From Apostichopus japonicus (Eukaryota > Echinodermata > Holothuroidea > Aspidochirotida > Stichopodidae): 64,000 bases of DNA. Where the stretch lies: positions 7,376,714-7,440,713 of the forward strand of contig NC_092567.1 in NCBI RefSeq assembly GCF_037975245.1, read 5' to 3'. The notes beneath the pieces are model-generated. The model was not told the DNA's origin. It saw only the letters and a program-made list of their open reading frames with translations, and ran no database searches. Shown here in pieces: positions 11,133 through 23,200 of this stretch (positions within the stretch are counted from its first letter, which is position 1; the number at the start of each line of letters is the position of its first letter). Made by a program: the position numbers and the translations under genes.

Positions 11133-11381
11133 TATGTATGTATGTATGTATAGTGATCTTCCCGCAAGCAGGAACTCGCGAAAGAAGCCATGGAGGCTTA
11201 TAGACTCGCAAGCTGACCGTAGCCAATCTCTCGGCACACATCCATTTAACGTCCATGTCGGGAAGTTGTTATTGAACAACACCCTTGCCAGACGACACAC
11301 ATTGCTGTCGGCGGGGAATCGAACCGGGGATCTCATGACTGGGAGACGCCGGCGTTAACCACTAGGCTATACACTCCGCCC
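11133..11381 (-). mobile_element. tRNA-derived SINE
   Basis: On the minus strand the element starts at about 11381 with GGGCGGAGTG. It has an A box TAGCCTAGTGG (11359-11369) and a perfect B box GGTTCGATTCC (11315-11325), the internal RNA polymerase III promoter of a tRNA-related head. A unique body of about 150 bp follows, then a (CATA)n-type tail at 11133-11151. The head cannot fold as an intact tRNA followed by CCA, and the body continues past it, so it is a SINE rather than a tRNA gene. No clear target duplication was found. Confidence 0.8.
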
Positions 11382-12109
11382 ATGTGTCTAATGTGTCTAT
11401 GTGTCTAACACAATCAGTGGTCAAAATGCTAGGCCAGGGCAACACTATCTAAGCATCTGTTTATAGCATTAGCAAACTGGCAACTATAAAACGCTAATCA
11501 TGCCAGCATGAGAATTCAAGAATCAAGTGTAATATTATTGTTGCTACTGAGCTTATCATTGCTACCATCTAGGTCCTGAGGCAGGAAGCCAGGCTGGGAC
11601 AACCACATTTCATGTATTTTGAATAAACTTATTCCAAATTTACTCAGCTATCCTCACAACAAAATGTCATGTACATTGATTACTGTTGCTTAGCAAGCTT
11701 CGTGAAACTAGTGTCACACACTCATATATATATAGGACCTAGCTTAAAGTGAGTAAATTATATAGTCTCACTTTGTAACATTAATAGGACCCCAACAGAG
11801 TCCATCTCAGCAATCTCAGGCCTTAAAGTCTAAATTTTGACCCAAATACTCATTTTAGACAACATAAATCACTGAAGCGTGATATCACAGAACATCATTC
11901 CTGAAATATCAATTGCTGTACACTATATGCTAAGCATTGAAGCCATTAACATTCTGGATTTCGGCCAAATTGCAAAAAATCACACAACTTTGCATAAAGG
12001 TTTGGTCAATTAATTGCTCCCATTGACTTGCACTACAGTAGGCTAATTGAGCTGCGATACCTGTACTATTTGTAATACATCTGTTACAGTAGCAGTCCTG
12101 TCTCCTATA
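11382..12109. other. Non-coding, nothing recognised
   Basis: Begins with three tandem copies of ATGTGTCTA next to the SINE. The rest shows no gene-like signal. Confidence 0.45.
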
Positions 12110-12910
12110 TTAGCATGTTAGCATACAGTACATGATAGCATGTATCATCATGTTTATTGTCATGAATGAACTAGCATACTGTACATATGTTAGCTTGAAG
12201 GCTATGTAAGCAGTATGATACCATACATGTACAGTATATGTACTTGTACTGTATGTTAGCACGTATGCTAGCATGTATGTTAACATGTATGTTAGCATAT
12301 AGCATACATGTATGTTACAGTAGTTTGTTTGTTAGCATGTATGAAAGCATGTATGTCAGCATGCATGATAGCATACATGTATGTTAACTATGTATGATAG
12401 CAAGTATGTTAGCAGTGTATGTAAGCCTGCTTGTTAGCCTGTATGTTAGCCTGTTTGTTAGCCTGTTTGTTAGTGTGTATGCTAGCGTATATGTTAGCAT
12501 GTTATAAGCACTATGATAGCGTGTATGTCAGGCTGTATGTTAGCCTGTTTTTAGCATACATGTAAGTTAGCATACATGTTAGCATGTATACATATGTTAG
12601 CTTGAAGGCTATGTTAGCATGTATGATAGTAAGTATGTTAGCAGTGTATGTTAGCAAACATACATGTTAGCAAACATACATGTTAGCATGTATGATAGCA
12701 TACATGTATGTTAGTGTGTATGATAGTAAGTATGTTAGCCTGTTTGTTAGCCTGTATGTTAGCATGTTAAAAGCTGGTAGCGTTTACGTCAGGCTGTCAG
12801 TCTGTTTGTTAGCATACATGTTTGTTAGCAACTTAGCATGTATGTTAGCATTCATGAGCATCTATGTAATTCAGCATACTGTACATTAGAATGTATTTTA
12901 GCATGTTATT
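12110..12910. repeat. GTTAGCATGTAT minisatellite
   Basis: About 800 bp of a degenerate repeat built on ATGTTAGCATGT / GATAGCATACATGT, period roughly 12-16 bp, with many local inversions (TAGCATACATGTATGTTAGC-type palindromes). Open frames across it are by-products of the repeat. Confidence 0.8.
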
Positions 12911-12939
12911 TAAGCAACATGAAGGACTTAAACAATTTT

Positions 12940-15745
12940 TGGTTCCTTGCTTAAGCAAAAGGGGTCTATGTAGTCAACTAGATCCGCTATAGTGAAAAGG
13001 TGTGCCCTATTGTTCTCGGTGCCTGTAAAGGTCACCAAAGGTCAGTTAGGGGCCAAAAACCAAAACAATAAACAAGCAATAACTCCCATTGACAGGGTCA
13101 GACATGATTGTTATTTTGGAACTTGTAATATACAGTATACCTGTATACTTGTAAATAACGTAGGGGATCATTTTTCAACTTAACAGTGGTGTGATCCAAG
13201 GTCAACAAAGGTCAATTAGGGGTCAAAAATAGGTGTTTTTGTGATAACTTGAGAACAAAATGTCCGTCAAGGTTGGGAGTTACGCTAAATGTAATCTAAT
13301 AGTGGACCCGCATCTTTGTGACCGTTGACCTTAGGTTGACCTCTGGTGACCTGTATAAGCTTCTTTAGTTATTTGAATTTCTTGTGGCCATCCAGATCAT
13401 AAATGGTCTTTCGATCAAAATTGTCCATGGGTTGACCCCTGTGCGACCTTCAGGTGCAAAGTTAACAGATACAATTAAGTCTTTTTTGGTTCCTTGCTTT
13501 AGCAAAAGGAACCTATGCAGTCAGGTTGGCGTGTGTGTGTGTGTATGTATGTATGTGTGCGTGTATGTGTGTGTGTGTGTCTGTGACACTTGCTTGGGTA
13601 CGCTCTATCTCAATAAGGGAATGTTGGATTGCGGCCAAACTTGGACTATAGATCCGCCATATGGAGAAGGTGTGCCCTATTGTTTCTGGTGCCCACAAAG
13701 GTCACCAAAGGTCAGTTATGGTCCAAAAACCGAAAATATTAAAACTGCAATAACTCCCAGTGCCAATGTGTGACAAGATTGATATTTTGGGACAAGTTGT
13801 GAACTGGTTAGGGGAGCATTTTCAAACTTAACGGTCATGTGATCCGAGGTCACCAAAGGTCAATTAATGATAAAAAACTAGTATTTTTGCGATAACTTGA
13901 GAACGAAATGTCCGTTAGGGTTGGGAGTTGCTTCAATGCTATCCAATTGTCGACCTGCATCTGGGTGACCCTTGACCTCAATTTGACCTCTGGTGACCTT
14001 TTCGTGTTTTTGGGGATTTTTACAGTTTTGATGCTATTTTTAGATGTCAAAGGTCTTCTGATCATAAATGTCAATAGGTTGACCCCATGTGACCTTTATG
14101 TGCGAAGTTATATGGGGTCAAAGTTTTTCGGTCGGAGTTAGGATGGTTGTACAGACTTGTCGTTTTGTTTTTTGGAATCAGGAGATTAAACTACATCTGA
14201 AACCAAGGTCAAAAGGTCAAAGGTCACATTAGAAAAAATGTGCTTATTTTGGGAGGAAACGAGCAAAAAAGGAAATGTTTGGTTTTGATGCTAGATTTGG
14301 ATATCAAAGGTACCTTCCGATCAAAAATGTCAATTGGTTGACACCCGTGTGACCTTCGAGTGCGAAGTTATACGAGGTCAAAGTTAATTTTCAGACATTT
14401 AATGCAACAACTCCCAGTTCCAAGGTGTGACATGGTTGATATTTTTGGACAAGTTGCAAATGGTATAGGGGAATATTTTCAAACTTAACGGTCATGTGAT
14501 CCGAGGTCACCAAAGGTCAATTAATGTTAAAAAACTAGTATTTTGGGGGCAGAAAATGGGCAAAGAAAAAATGTTTGAATTTGTATAGTTTGATGCTCTA
14601 ATTTAGGTCTCATCAATCAAAAATGTCAATAAGTTGACCCAAGGTGACCTTTGTATGTTAAGTTATATGAGGTCAAAGTTAATTTTCAGACATTTAGTGT
14701 AATAACTCCCAGTGCCAAGGTGTTACACAGTTGATATTTTGAGACAAGTTGCAAATGGTATAGGGGAATATTTTCAAACTTAAGGGTCATGTGATCCGAG
14801 GTCACCAAAGGTCAATTAATGATAAAAAACTAGTATTTTTGCGATAACTTGAGAACAAATTGTCCGTTAGGGTTGGGAGTTGCTTCAATGTAATCCAATT
14901 GTCGACCCGCATCTGGGTGACCCTTGACCTCAATTTGACCTCTGCTGACCTTTTCGTGTTTTGTGGATTTTTACAGTTTCGATGCTATTTTCAGATGTTA
15001 AAGGTACCTTCTGATCATAAATGTCAATGGGTTGACCCCCATGTGACCTTCGTGTGCGAAGTTATATGAGGTCAAAGTTAATTTTCAGACATTTAATGCA
15101 ATAACTCCCAGTGCCAAGGTGTGACAAGGTTTATTTTTTTGGACAAGTTGCAAATGGTATAGGGGAATATTTTCAAACTTAACGGTCATGTGGTCCAATG
15201 TCACCAAAGGTCAGCTAATGTTAAAAAACTAGTATTTTTGGGGGAGAAAATGAGCAAAGCAAAAATGTTTGAATTTTTACATGCTCTATTTAGGTCTCAC
15301 CGATCAAAAATGTCAATTGGTTGACCTTCGGGTGACATTTGTGTGTGAAGTTATGTATAAAAGTTCAAAGTTAATTTTTTTTAATTTAATGCAATTAAAT
15401 CTCAATGCCAAGGTCTGACATGGTTGATATTTTGGGACAAGTTGTGAACGGGGTGATGGAACATTTTGAAACTTAAAGGTAATGTCATCTGAGGTCACCA
15501 ATGTTATCATATCTGTTGACACGCTTGTAGGTCTCTTATATTTCTTACATTTTCGACGCCATATTTAGATCTCAAAAGTGCCTTTTGATCCAAAATCCGA
15601 TCACATTTTGTGATCACAAAAGTGTTGGCTATAGTGTTGGTTACTTTATGGGAACATGTAGGACCACAATTACTTGGACTATTTGAGCCCAATCTTGCTT
15701 GATAATATTATGTGTATTGTCATATACCCAAAGCAAGGAACCACA
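12940..15745 (+). mobile_element. AGGTCA-rich repeat element with inverted ends
   Basis: The sequence GGTTCCTTGCTT occurs at about 12942 and 13489 and in inverted form near 15728-15740 (AAGCAAGGAACC), giving terminal-inverted-repeat-like ends. Between them lie degenerate tandem units of several hundred bases sharing AGGTCACCAAAGGTCA, CTAGTATTTTTGCGATAACTTGAGAAC-like blocks and TGACCTCTGGTGACC. No transposase frame is present, so this looks like a non-autonomous DNA element with internal tandem amplification. A TG microsatellite lies at about 13529-13580. Confidence 0.65.
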
Positions 15746-16240
15746 GTGCCCTTGGGCTCTTGTTTTATTTTTATTTAATAAATAGCTCATTTTAGGAGAT
15801 ATATCCAGGACAAAAAAAACAAAACAAGTTTGACAATGTTTAACTATATGATAGAGCTATACATGCTCTAAAGAAGAAACTAACTCCCGCTTCGATCGGA
15901 CACCCGGTTCGTAAGTTATGAGGTGCCAAAGGTTGGATTTGGTACCTTTTTAGCAATAACATTGTGTGTGTACATTGGAGTTCACAACAATTTTAGGATG
16001 AAGTGCACATCAAAGGGAACATTTTCATAAAAACTGTCATGCTATCCAAGATCATTCAAGGTCTCTTATGGACAAAAAACTGCCCACTGATGGGGTGCAA
16101 TACGGTAAAAAAAAAGGTCAATGATGGGTCAAAAACTCAATCTCCAAACTGATACAAATTGTCCATGGTTGATCCCTGTGCCACCTTCATACGCAAAGTT
16201 ATCAGAGGTCAAGGTTTTGTTTAGTTTTGAGAGGTGGATC
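15746..16240. other. Non-coding, weak AGGTCA-type repeat
   Basis: Diverged continuation of the same style of sequence (GGTCAAGG, GGTCTCTTATGG) without clear units. No gene seen. Confidence 0.4.
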
Positions 16241-16249
16241 TCACAGTAA

Positions 16250-17470
16250 AAGTAATACTTATGGGTGTCTACAGGTGCAGTGCTGTACCCATTGACTACT
16301 GGAAATGTACATGTATATATGTACAGTATACTCCAGTAGTCTATGAGTACGGCAATGCCCCCTTACACACCAAGAGCCTGTACAGTATTACCTTAAGTAT
16401 AACTGTAGACACTACAGTCTTAGTCATTGAGTATTGCACTGCTCAGGACTTACACACAGAAGTATGACTTTACTGTATAACAGTAGACACTAAAGTAGTC
16501 ATTGGCTACTGCACTACCCCCTAACAAACCCACAGGTACATGTATTTCTTTCTATAACTTTACATACTGTACTACAGTAGTCATTGAGAACTGCACTGCT
16601 CTTTGCACACCCAGAGGTGTTACTTTACCTATAACTGTAGACACTACATTAGTCATTGAGTACTGCACTGCCCCATAACACACCCAGAGGTATTTACTGT
16701 ATAACTGTACTTACTATCCAGTACTGCACTGTTCCATTGCGCACCCAGAGGAATTACTGTACCTTACTGTATAACTGTAGACACTACAGTAAGTTAGTCA
16801 TTGATTACTGCACTACCCCCTAACACACCCACAGGTATTTCTTTCAGGAACTTTACATACTACAGTAGTCATTGAGTACTGCACTGCTCTTTGCACACCG
16901 CCCAGAGGTATTACAGTACTTTACTGTTTACAGTAAATGTAGACACTATGTAGTCATTGAGTACTGCACTGCCCCCTAACAAACTCACAGGTATTTCTTT
17001 CCTGTATAACTTTACATACTGTACTACAGTAGTCATTGAGAACTGCACTGCTCCTTGCACACCCAGAGGTATTACTTTACTGTATAACTATATAGACGCT
17101 ACAGTAGTCATTGAGTACTGCACTACTTCTTACACACCCAGAGGTACTGTATTACTTTACTGTATACTGTATATAAATGTTGATACTACAGTATTCATCA
17201 AGTACTGTACTGCTTCCCTACACACCCAGAGGTACAGTAATACTTTACTGTATAACTGTAGACACTACAGTAGTCATTGAGTACTGAACTGCTCCAGTTG
17301 CACACCCAGAGGTATTACATAACTTTATAATTTTCCTACTATTCTTTGAGTGCTGCACTACTCCTTGCACAACAAGATGTTTTACTTAACTGTATAACTG
17401 TAGACATTACAGTAGTCATTGAGTAAGTGCACTGCTCCCTTTCACACCCAGAGGTATTACTTTATATGAA
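16250..17470 (+). repeat. 75-80 bp tandem array
   Basis: Roughly 15 degenerate units, each with CATTGAGTACTGCACTGC, then CACACCCAGAGGT, then TTTACTGTATAACTGTAGACACTACAGTAGT. Two variants are mixed (ACCCAGAGGT and ACCCACAGGT). The array ends less than 200 bp before the Ig-like exon of the NACHT gene. Confidence 0.8.
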
Positions 17471-17657
17471 TGGACTGTAATGCAACATTTTTGGACAATG
17501 GAACGTATACGTTTATATGATCTGTCTAATATATGTTTTCTTTAATGTATGGACTTCTTTACATGTTAAGTTCGTATTGACTAATGTACAACGTATTTAA
17601 GTTATTTACCAGTCATTGCGGGAAAGAAACCCACAATTTCTCCTTTTTCTTGAATAG

Positions 17658-18007
17658 CCTATCCAAGCCCACCATACATAATTGTAGAAGGATGTGACCA
17701 TACACAGTATTGTGTACTTGACGTCGCAAGAGCAGGAAACGTGGCGTGTTCAGTTCGTGGAATACGACCAGAAGTCAAACTCCAATGGAGAACTTAGGAA
17801 AACTATCCTGCTCTATCTCTAACAGAGCTGGAAAGGACATCAACAGAAAAGTGAGGAATCTTTGACATTTCTCTTACAACAAACTTCAAAATGTTATCAG
17901 CGCCTGAAAGAGGGATCACATTAGAGTGTTTTATATTGTAGGACAGAATTCAGATGTGTTCAATTCCTCTATAAAAGTAGCAAGAATAGACCTTAAAACG
18001 ACATATG
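17658..18007 (+). pseudogene. Decayed Ig-like exon upstream of the NACHT gene
   Basis: A pyrimidine-rich acceptor (...TTGAATAG) precedes the exon and a donor GTAGGT follows at 18008. In one frame from 17660 it reads as an Ig-like domain: VEGCDHTQYCVLDV, then CSVRGIRPEVKLQW with the cysteine-to-tryptophan spacing of an Ig fold, then FDISLTTNF and ITLEC (second cysteine). That frame is broken by TAG 17795-17797, TGA 17852-17854 and TAG 17939-17941. The last part (DVFNSSIKVARIDL) is in the next frame. The 350-bp length is one short of a multiple of three, as expected for a phase 1-1 Ig exon that lost one base. No signal-peptide exon was found upstream. Confidence 0.7.
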
Positions 18008-18625
18008 GTAGGTGTTTGTTTGCTATGGATGCTTTGTTATGGGGTTTAAACTAAACTATGTGCGATATGTTTATATTTTAAAAGGATGTTCGGATTCAGA
18101 GAAATCAAATAGCCAGGGTTTATTGACCTGAAATTACATTAGAATTGATCTAAATATTCTCTTTTATCTAGTTCTAAGAGGTGAATGATTTTGCAATTGT
18201 GAGATCCAGTAGCCTGCTCGTGTACAGTAGTTAGAATACAGCCTGTATGTTCAGTGAATTTTATGTCTGATAGAATTCTGCTTCTAAATGAATGGCTAGT
18301 TTGCATCTCGAACGACTTCTTCTTCGATTCGACTTACGGTTTCTAAATCTGACTTTAAGCTCCATCAGAACAACTTTATTGTTATCTGCTTCTTTATATC
18401 GCCAAAAGGCTAGTCTTTTCTCACACACTGATGAATACTGATATGTATAGTCTTAATCTATCTGAAATTGGTGCCTAATCTTCATTACCACTTGGAAAGT
18501 GCAGTTGATTTTATTGAATAATTGTTCTGTCTTTGTGATAATGTTAACCCTTTCAGATCCTCACTTAATATTTTCAAATGCTTAATTTCAAATTGCCATT
18601 TAACATGTGTTTTTCCTATTTACAG

Positions 18626-18711
18626 ACAACAAGGGGACTTCGGGTTCATCGACAGTTGCTGTGGTTACAACCATAATTGTAGTACTTCTAATTCTGGTGG
18701 TTTTGGTCTCT
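18626..18711 (+). CDS. Transmembrane exon of the NACHT gene
   Basis: After an acceptor TTTACAG the frame that continues the Ig exon (phase 1) reads a short linker NKGTSGSS and then about 20 hydrophobic residues, TVAVVTTIIVVLLILVVLVS, a clear single membrane-spanning segment. The frame meets TGA at 18715-18717, so the exon would have to end at the donor GTATGA (18712), in phase 0. The next recognisable exon (20224) needs phase 1. A better-looking donor, AAG|GTACCA at 18721, is phase-compatible only in the other frame. So there is either a one-base frameshift here or an unseen small exon. Confidence 0.6.
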
Positions 18712-18929
18712 GTATGAAAGGTACCATGGTGCATAACACAATTACGTTGCAATATATAGCAAAGTTTGTTAGCTATTTTCTTGTATTCTATTGTATTCAT
18801 TGCATCTACATTATCCTTATTGACTAACAGAAAAGTATAGTAACTATTTTTTTGTTTTTTATTTTGATGATAATAGTAACCGTTGCATTGATGATGGCAT
18901 TTGTGTGTATGTGCGCCTTTGTGATGCCC

Positions 18930-19900
18930 AGCTTGTAAACATGATATCTCAAGAAGGGTGGTTCGGACTAATATCATATGTAATGTGTAGACTTACCACA
19001 TTGAGTACAAGAAGCCTATTGTTTTTGGTGAAGGTCAAGGATCATTTGGGGTCATGAGGAGTCAAATTGTAAAAACCTGGTAAACACAATATTTCAAGAA
19101 AGGAAGGTCGGACCAACTTCATATTTGGTGAGGTTAAATTCACATTGAGTACAAGAATCCTATTGTTTTTGGTGGGGGTCAAAAGCCATTTGAGGTCGCC
19201 AAGGATCAAATTGTGAAAACCTTGTAAACACGATATCTCAAGATGGGAAGCATGGGCATACCTCATATTTGATTTGTTGAAGTACCGAATTAAGTCAAAG
19301 AAGCCTATTGTTTTTGGTGGAGGTCAAAGGTCATTTGGGGTCACTAGGGGTCAAATTGTGAAAACCTTTGAAACACGATATGTCAAGAAGGAAAGCATGA
19401 ATAGACCTCATATTTAATGTGTAGAAGTGCCTTATTGATTAAAAGAAGCTCATTTTTTTCGGGGAAGTGGAAGGTCATTTGGGGTCATCAGAGGTCAAAT
19501 TATGAAAACCTTGTAAACATGATATCTCAATATTAGAAGCTTTGGCAGATCTCATACTTGGTATGAAGGTGTATAGCATTGAGTCAAAGAAGCCCATTGA
19601 TATGGTGGAGTTCAAGGTTCACTTGGGACAACAGGTCAAATCGTGAAAGCTTTGTAAACATGATCTTGCAAGAAGGGAACCTTGGACAAGTTAAGGAGCC
19701 TATTATTGTTTTTAGTGGAGCCCTAAGGTCATATGAAGACAACAAATGCTTAACATTTACTCCACTCCCCTCTTACCTGTCTCTCTACACTAACACACCT
19801 TCCTAACATAATATCATGAGGGAAGCTTGGACAGATCGCATATTTGGTATGTAATCGTACAACATTGGGCGGAGGTCAGTGGTCGTTTGAGTTCACCAGG
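18930..19900 (+). repeat. Intronic tandem repeat rich in AGGTCA
   Basis: About eight degenerate units of roughly 120 bp carry AAACACGATATCTCAAGAAGG, GAGTACAAGAAGCCTATTG and TTTTTGGTGGAGGTCAAAGGTCA. It lies in the intron between the membrane exon and the next coding exon. At 19321-19333 two AGGTCA half-sites are one base apart (DR1). It resembles the element at 12940-15745 in composition, but the units are different. Confidence 0.75.
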
Positions 19901-20223
19901 TGTCAAACTGTGAGACCCATGTTTTACACAATATTTCAACAAGGACAGATGTTGTATTTAGTATCTTGATGTATCTATCACATTTAGTATAAGATGCCTG
20001 TTGCTGAGTTGAATGGTAATGTCAGGACAGCCTCTGTCATTGTGACTTTTTTTTCCACATCACACTGCTTTTCACTGTATTACTACTGTAAGTTCAAGTG
20101 TGTTGTACACCCTCACTGTACATGATGTCAGATTCATGAAGAAAACTGCTGATGTTACATCATCAAAACCACGGTGCATCTTTGCATTCTGGTTAATTTA
20201 CCTTACATAAATTATTCCTGCAG

Positions 20224-20270
20224 TGTTAAACTTCCGAAAGAGGCGGAGGAAACTTGTGGAAGAAGAAGAG
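20224..20270 (+). CDS. NACHT gene exon: basic juxtamembrane stretch
   Basis: Between acceptor ATTCCTGCAG and donor GAG|GTAAGA. Read in phase 1 it gives LNFRKRRRKLVEEEE, five arginine/lysine residues followed by glutamates, which is the usual stop-transfer signature on the cytoplasmic side of a membrane segment. It ends in phase 0. Confidence 0.7.
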
Positions 20271-23200
20271 GTAAGACCCTTATATCTGAAAATATAAATA
20301 ATATCAAGGGAAACAAATATATAAAGCTGTTAAACATACTGTAAAGCTAATTCAGGCTAAGATTCCGGGGGCACTTAAATATTCCCTACTGAGGACTGGT
20401 GGTGGTATAGAAACAAATGCAGCTGGATGGTTGTATGTTAGTAACGACGAGCCTTTAATCTTGTTATTACATGCAAAGAATATAACCCATAGATAAACTT
20501 AGGTGAAGAAACACTCGCTGAGATTTCGTAATCTATTACTATATAATCAGCCACAGTACATACAATAGAAAATGGTTACAAACGTGTCACTTGTCTGATG
20601 ATCAACAAACACGTGGGAAACTCAGAGATTACACATGATTAAACAAAATAAACTATATATTAACTTGCACTACCTCTATTTATGGAGCATTTTTGATGCC
20701 GGAAGTGAAGAACTGAATTAATCGATACACATAATATGTTACAACAACAAGTTAACATTATACTCATTTGAGATAGCATTCCTACCAATGGATAGTTTCA
20801 TGTTGTAATAGATATAAGTAATACACGCAACTTTCAGGAAATCCTCTCCCTACTAGTTTTGTGTTGAGGATAACATGTACATTATGATCTTCCCTGCAGC
20901 AAATACCACCCCATTCCCCCTGTTCTTAGCCAAAAAACAGGGAAGATTAAATATCTACCTGAGTTGGTTATGCTAGCCATACTGAACTCTCTTCTGCACA
21001 AATTCATGATTAAAGAAAAAAAGTGTATTTTTTCAGTGGTCAAGCCAAACTTGTCTTCACACACAGGAAAGTAGTACTGGCCATTAGAGCACTTGTGTTT
21101 ACAATCATACAGGTGACTGGTCAACTCAAGGATGAATCCTAATGACGGTATTTGGGGTAGTTTATGCTATCAAGTAACACATTATTAATGCTTGAGTGAA
21201 TTTGGAGAGGACAGTTTTTCTATAGGCTAGCTTGACTGCCATGTAGACTCTGAGTACATTTATATAACAATACGGTACAACCTACGGTTACTTAGCAACA
21301 TCAAACATATTATGTTAACTTGTATCCTATTTAATAGAAAATGTTAATTACATAGTCAAATTCTTTGCAAATAGTGACTTCAAATTTTTTTTTTTATTGA
21401 TAATATGTTTGAAAGTATCATTACCTCTCTCTTGTTTAGATGTTGCCCAAGACTAAGACTCACTGCACACCTGGTAAGTCTGATGTACAAGTTATTGCAA
21501 GCTGAGTGCAGTGAATGCTGAAACAGTACCTTCAATTGCTTTAAGATACTGTTAAATACCACGCATAAATTAAAATAAATTTCAACATACATATCCTCTA
21601 CAAATGATAATGTATGATAATGTTACTGATTCCAGTGACTTTATCGCTGTCATATCAAATTCATGTTGAGGTTAACTTTACCAAATGGTGATTAATTAAT
21701 GACACAATAATTTCACGGTTCCTTTGTATTTCAGTATTTATGGTTTATGAAAGTAAGATATGAACATTCTGATTACATCAGAATTCATCCCACTTCAGAT
21801 AACAATTATGACCCAATGATGACTCCGGAATGGTCTAGTCCAAGAATTTTTTTTTTTACACATCTTTGCCAAATGTTTGAATCGATTGTCTCTTTGCAAT
21901 TAAAGCAGCTGTTCAAATAACCATTCAGTTTGAGAACCAATCTAAAGTTAAGCAATTAAATTAACATATCAAGACATTATTTTCTACAGCAAAATTTGGT
22001 TGAGCAGCTACCAATAATGACATTCCAATTAAAAATAAAACAACTTTCTTCTGACCATTTTCATTATCGAATTTGTTCCTGATATAAAATAAGATTGTTA
22101 CTAATCACACTTTTCTGGTTTCCTACAGAGGAGGAACAATTCATCAAGGAATTAAAGGCAAAGTATAAGTTACTTTATCACTCCGTACAACCATTGCCTT
22201 ACATCAGAGACAGAATGTATTGTGTTGATAAGGGATATGTTTATAGCGGCATTGAACGGTTAGTTCAACAAGCACATGGAAACAAAATGTGGAAACTTTT
22301 AGAGTCACATCATGAACTACTAAAGAAACCTGAGAATTGTGGTAGGCAAATTATAGAGGGCGAACCTGGATACGGAAAATCAACACTGACACTACAGCTT
22401 GCATACGATTGGTGCCAAAGAGTTCCAAAATCCCCTTTAAGTAACGTACCGATACTTGTTTACCTGCGACTAAGACAACTGAGAGGGGTGAAGTCAATAT
22501 ACCAAGCAATACGGCGTTTTATATTACCCAGAGACTCAGATCTGAGTGAGGTTATAGTGGAATCAATCATAAAGAATTGTTCAGGGGTGTTGGTTATTTT
22601 GGATGGATTTGATGAATACCCTGATAAAGACGATCAAGAGACTGATATTTCTCTTATCCTTCGGAGAGAAATGTTGCAGGATATAGACGTCATTCTGACT
22701 ACCAGGCCTTTCTACTTACCGAAAGAATTTGCACCGCATACTGATCGAATACGTTTAACAGGTTTCAACGAGGACATCCGAGATCAATATATTCGGAAAG
22801 CAGTTATACACGGTGACGAACAAGCTGCCAGGGAAATAATACTTAAACTCCAACGAAACCCTCTACTTGGTGACTTGTGTCAAGTTCGTTTGTTGTTTGT
22901 TTTGTTTGCTCACATGAGCCACGAGAACAAAGACTTGAAGACATTCAAATCCGTTACTAGCTTCTTTCGTAATGTGATAGCTTGCTTACATAGTCATTTG
23001 ATGAACAAACCAATTGAAAAGGTATGTTTTGACTTAAAACATGATGAGTTGAACAAGGTTGCTTTTGAGGCATTGAGCGGTAGAAACCAACTGATTGTGT
23101 GGGATAGTACTTCCCTGAGAAAACGACTTGGGGATGACTTTTATGAGCAGTATCTTAGAACTGGAATATTTTTTGAGGAAGAAATACTGACTGGTGATCA

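Noticed and set aside
18522-18827. 101-codon open frame over the membrane exon
   Set aside because: It reads across intron sequence in the frame that is not hydrophobic; the membrane-spanning frame with a proper acceptor explains the region better. Its end is mentioned only because the AAG|GT donor fits that frame.
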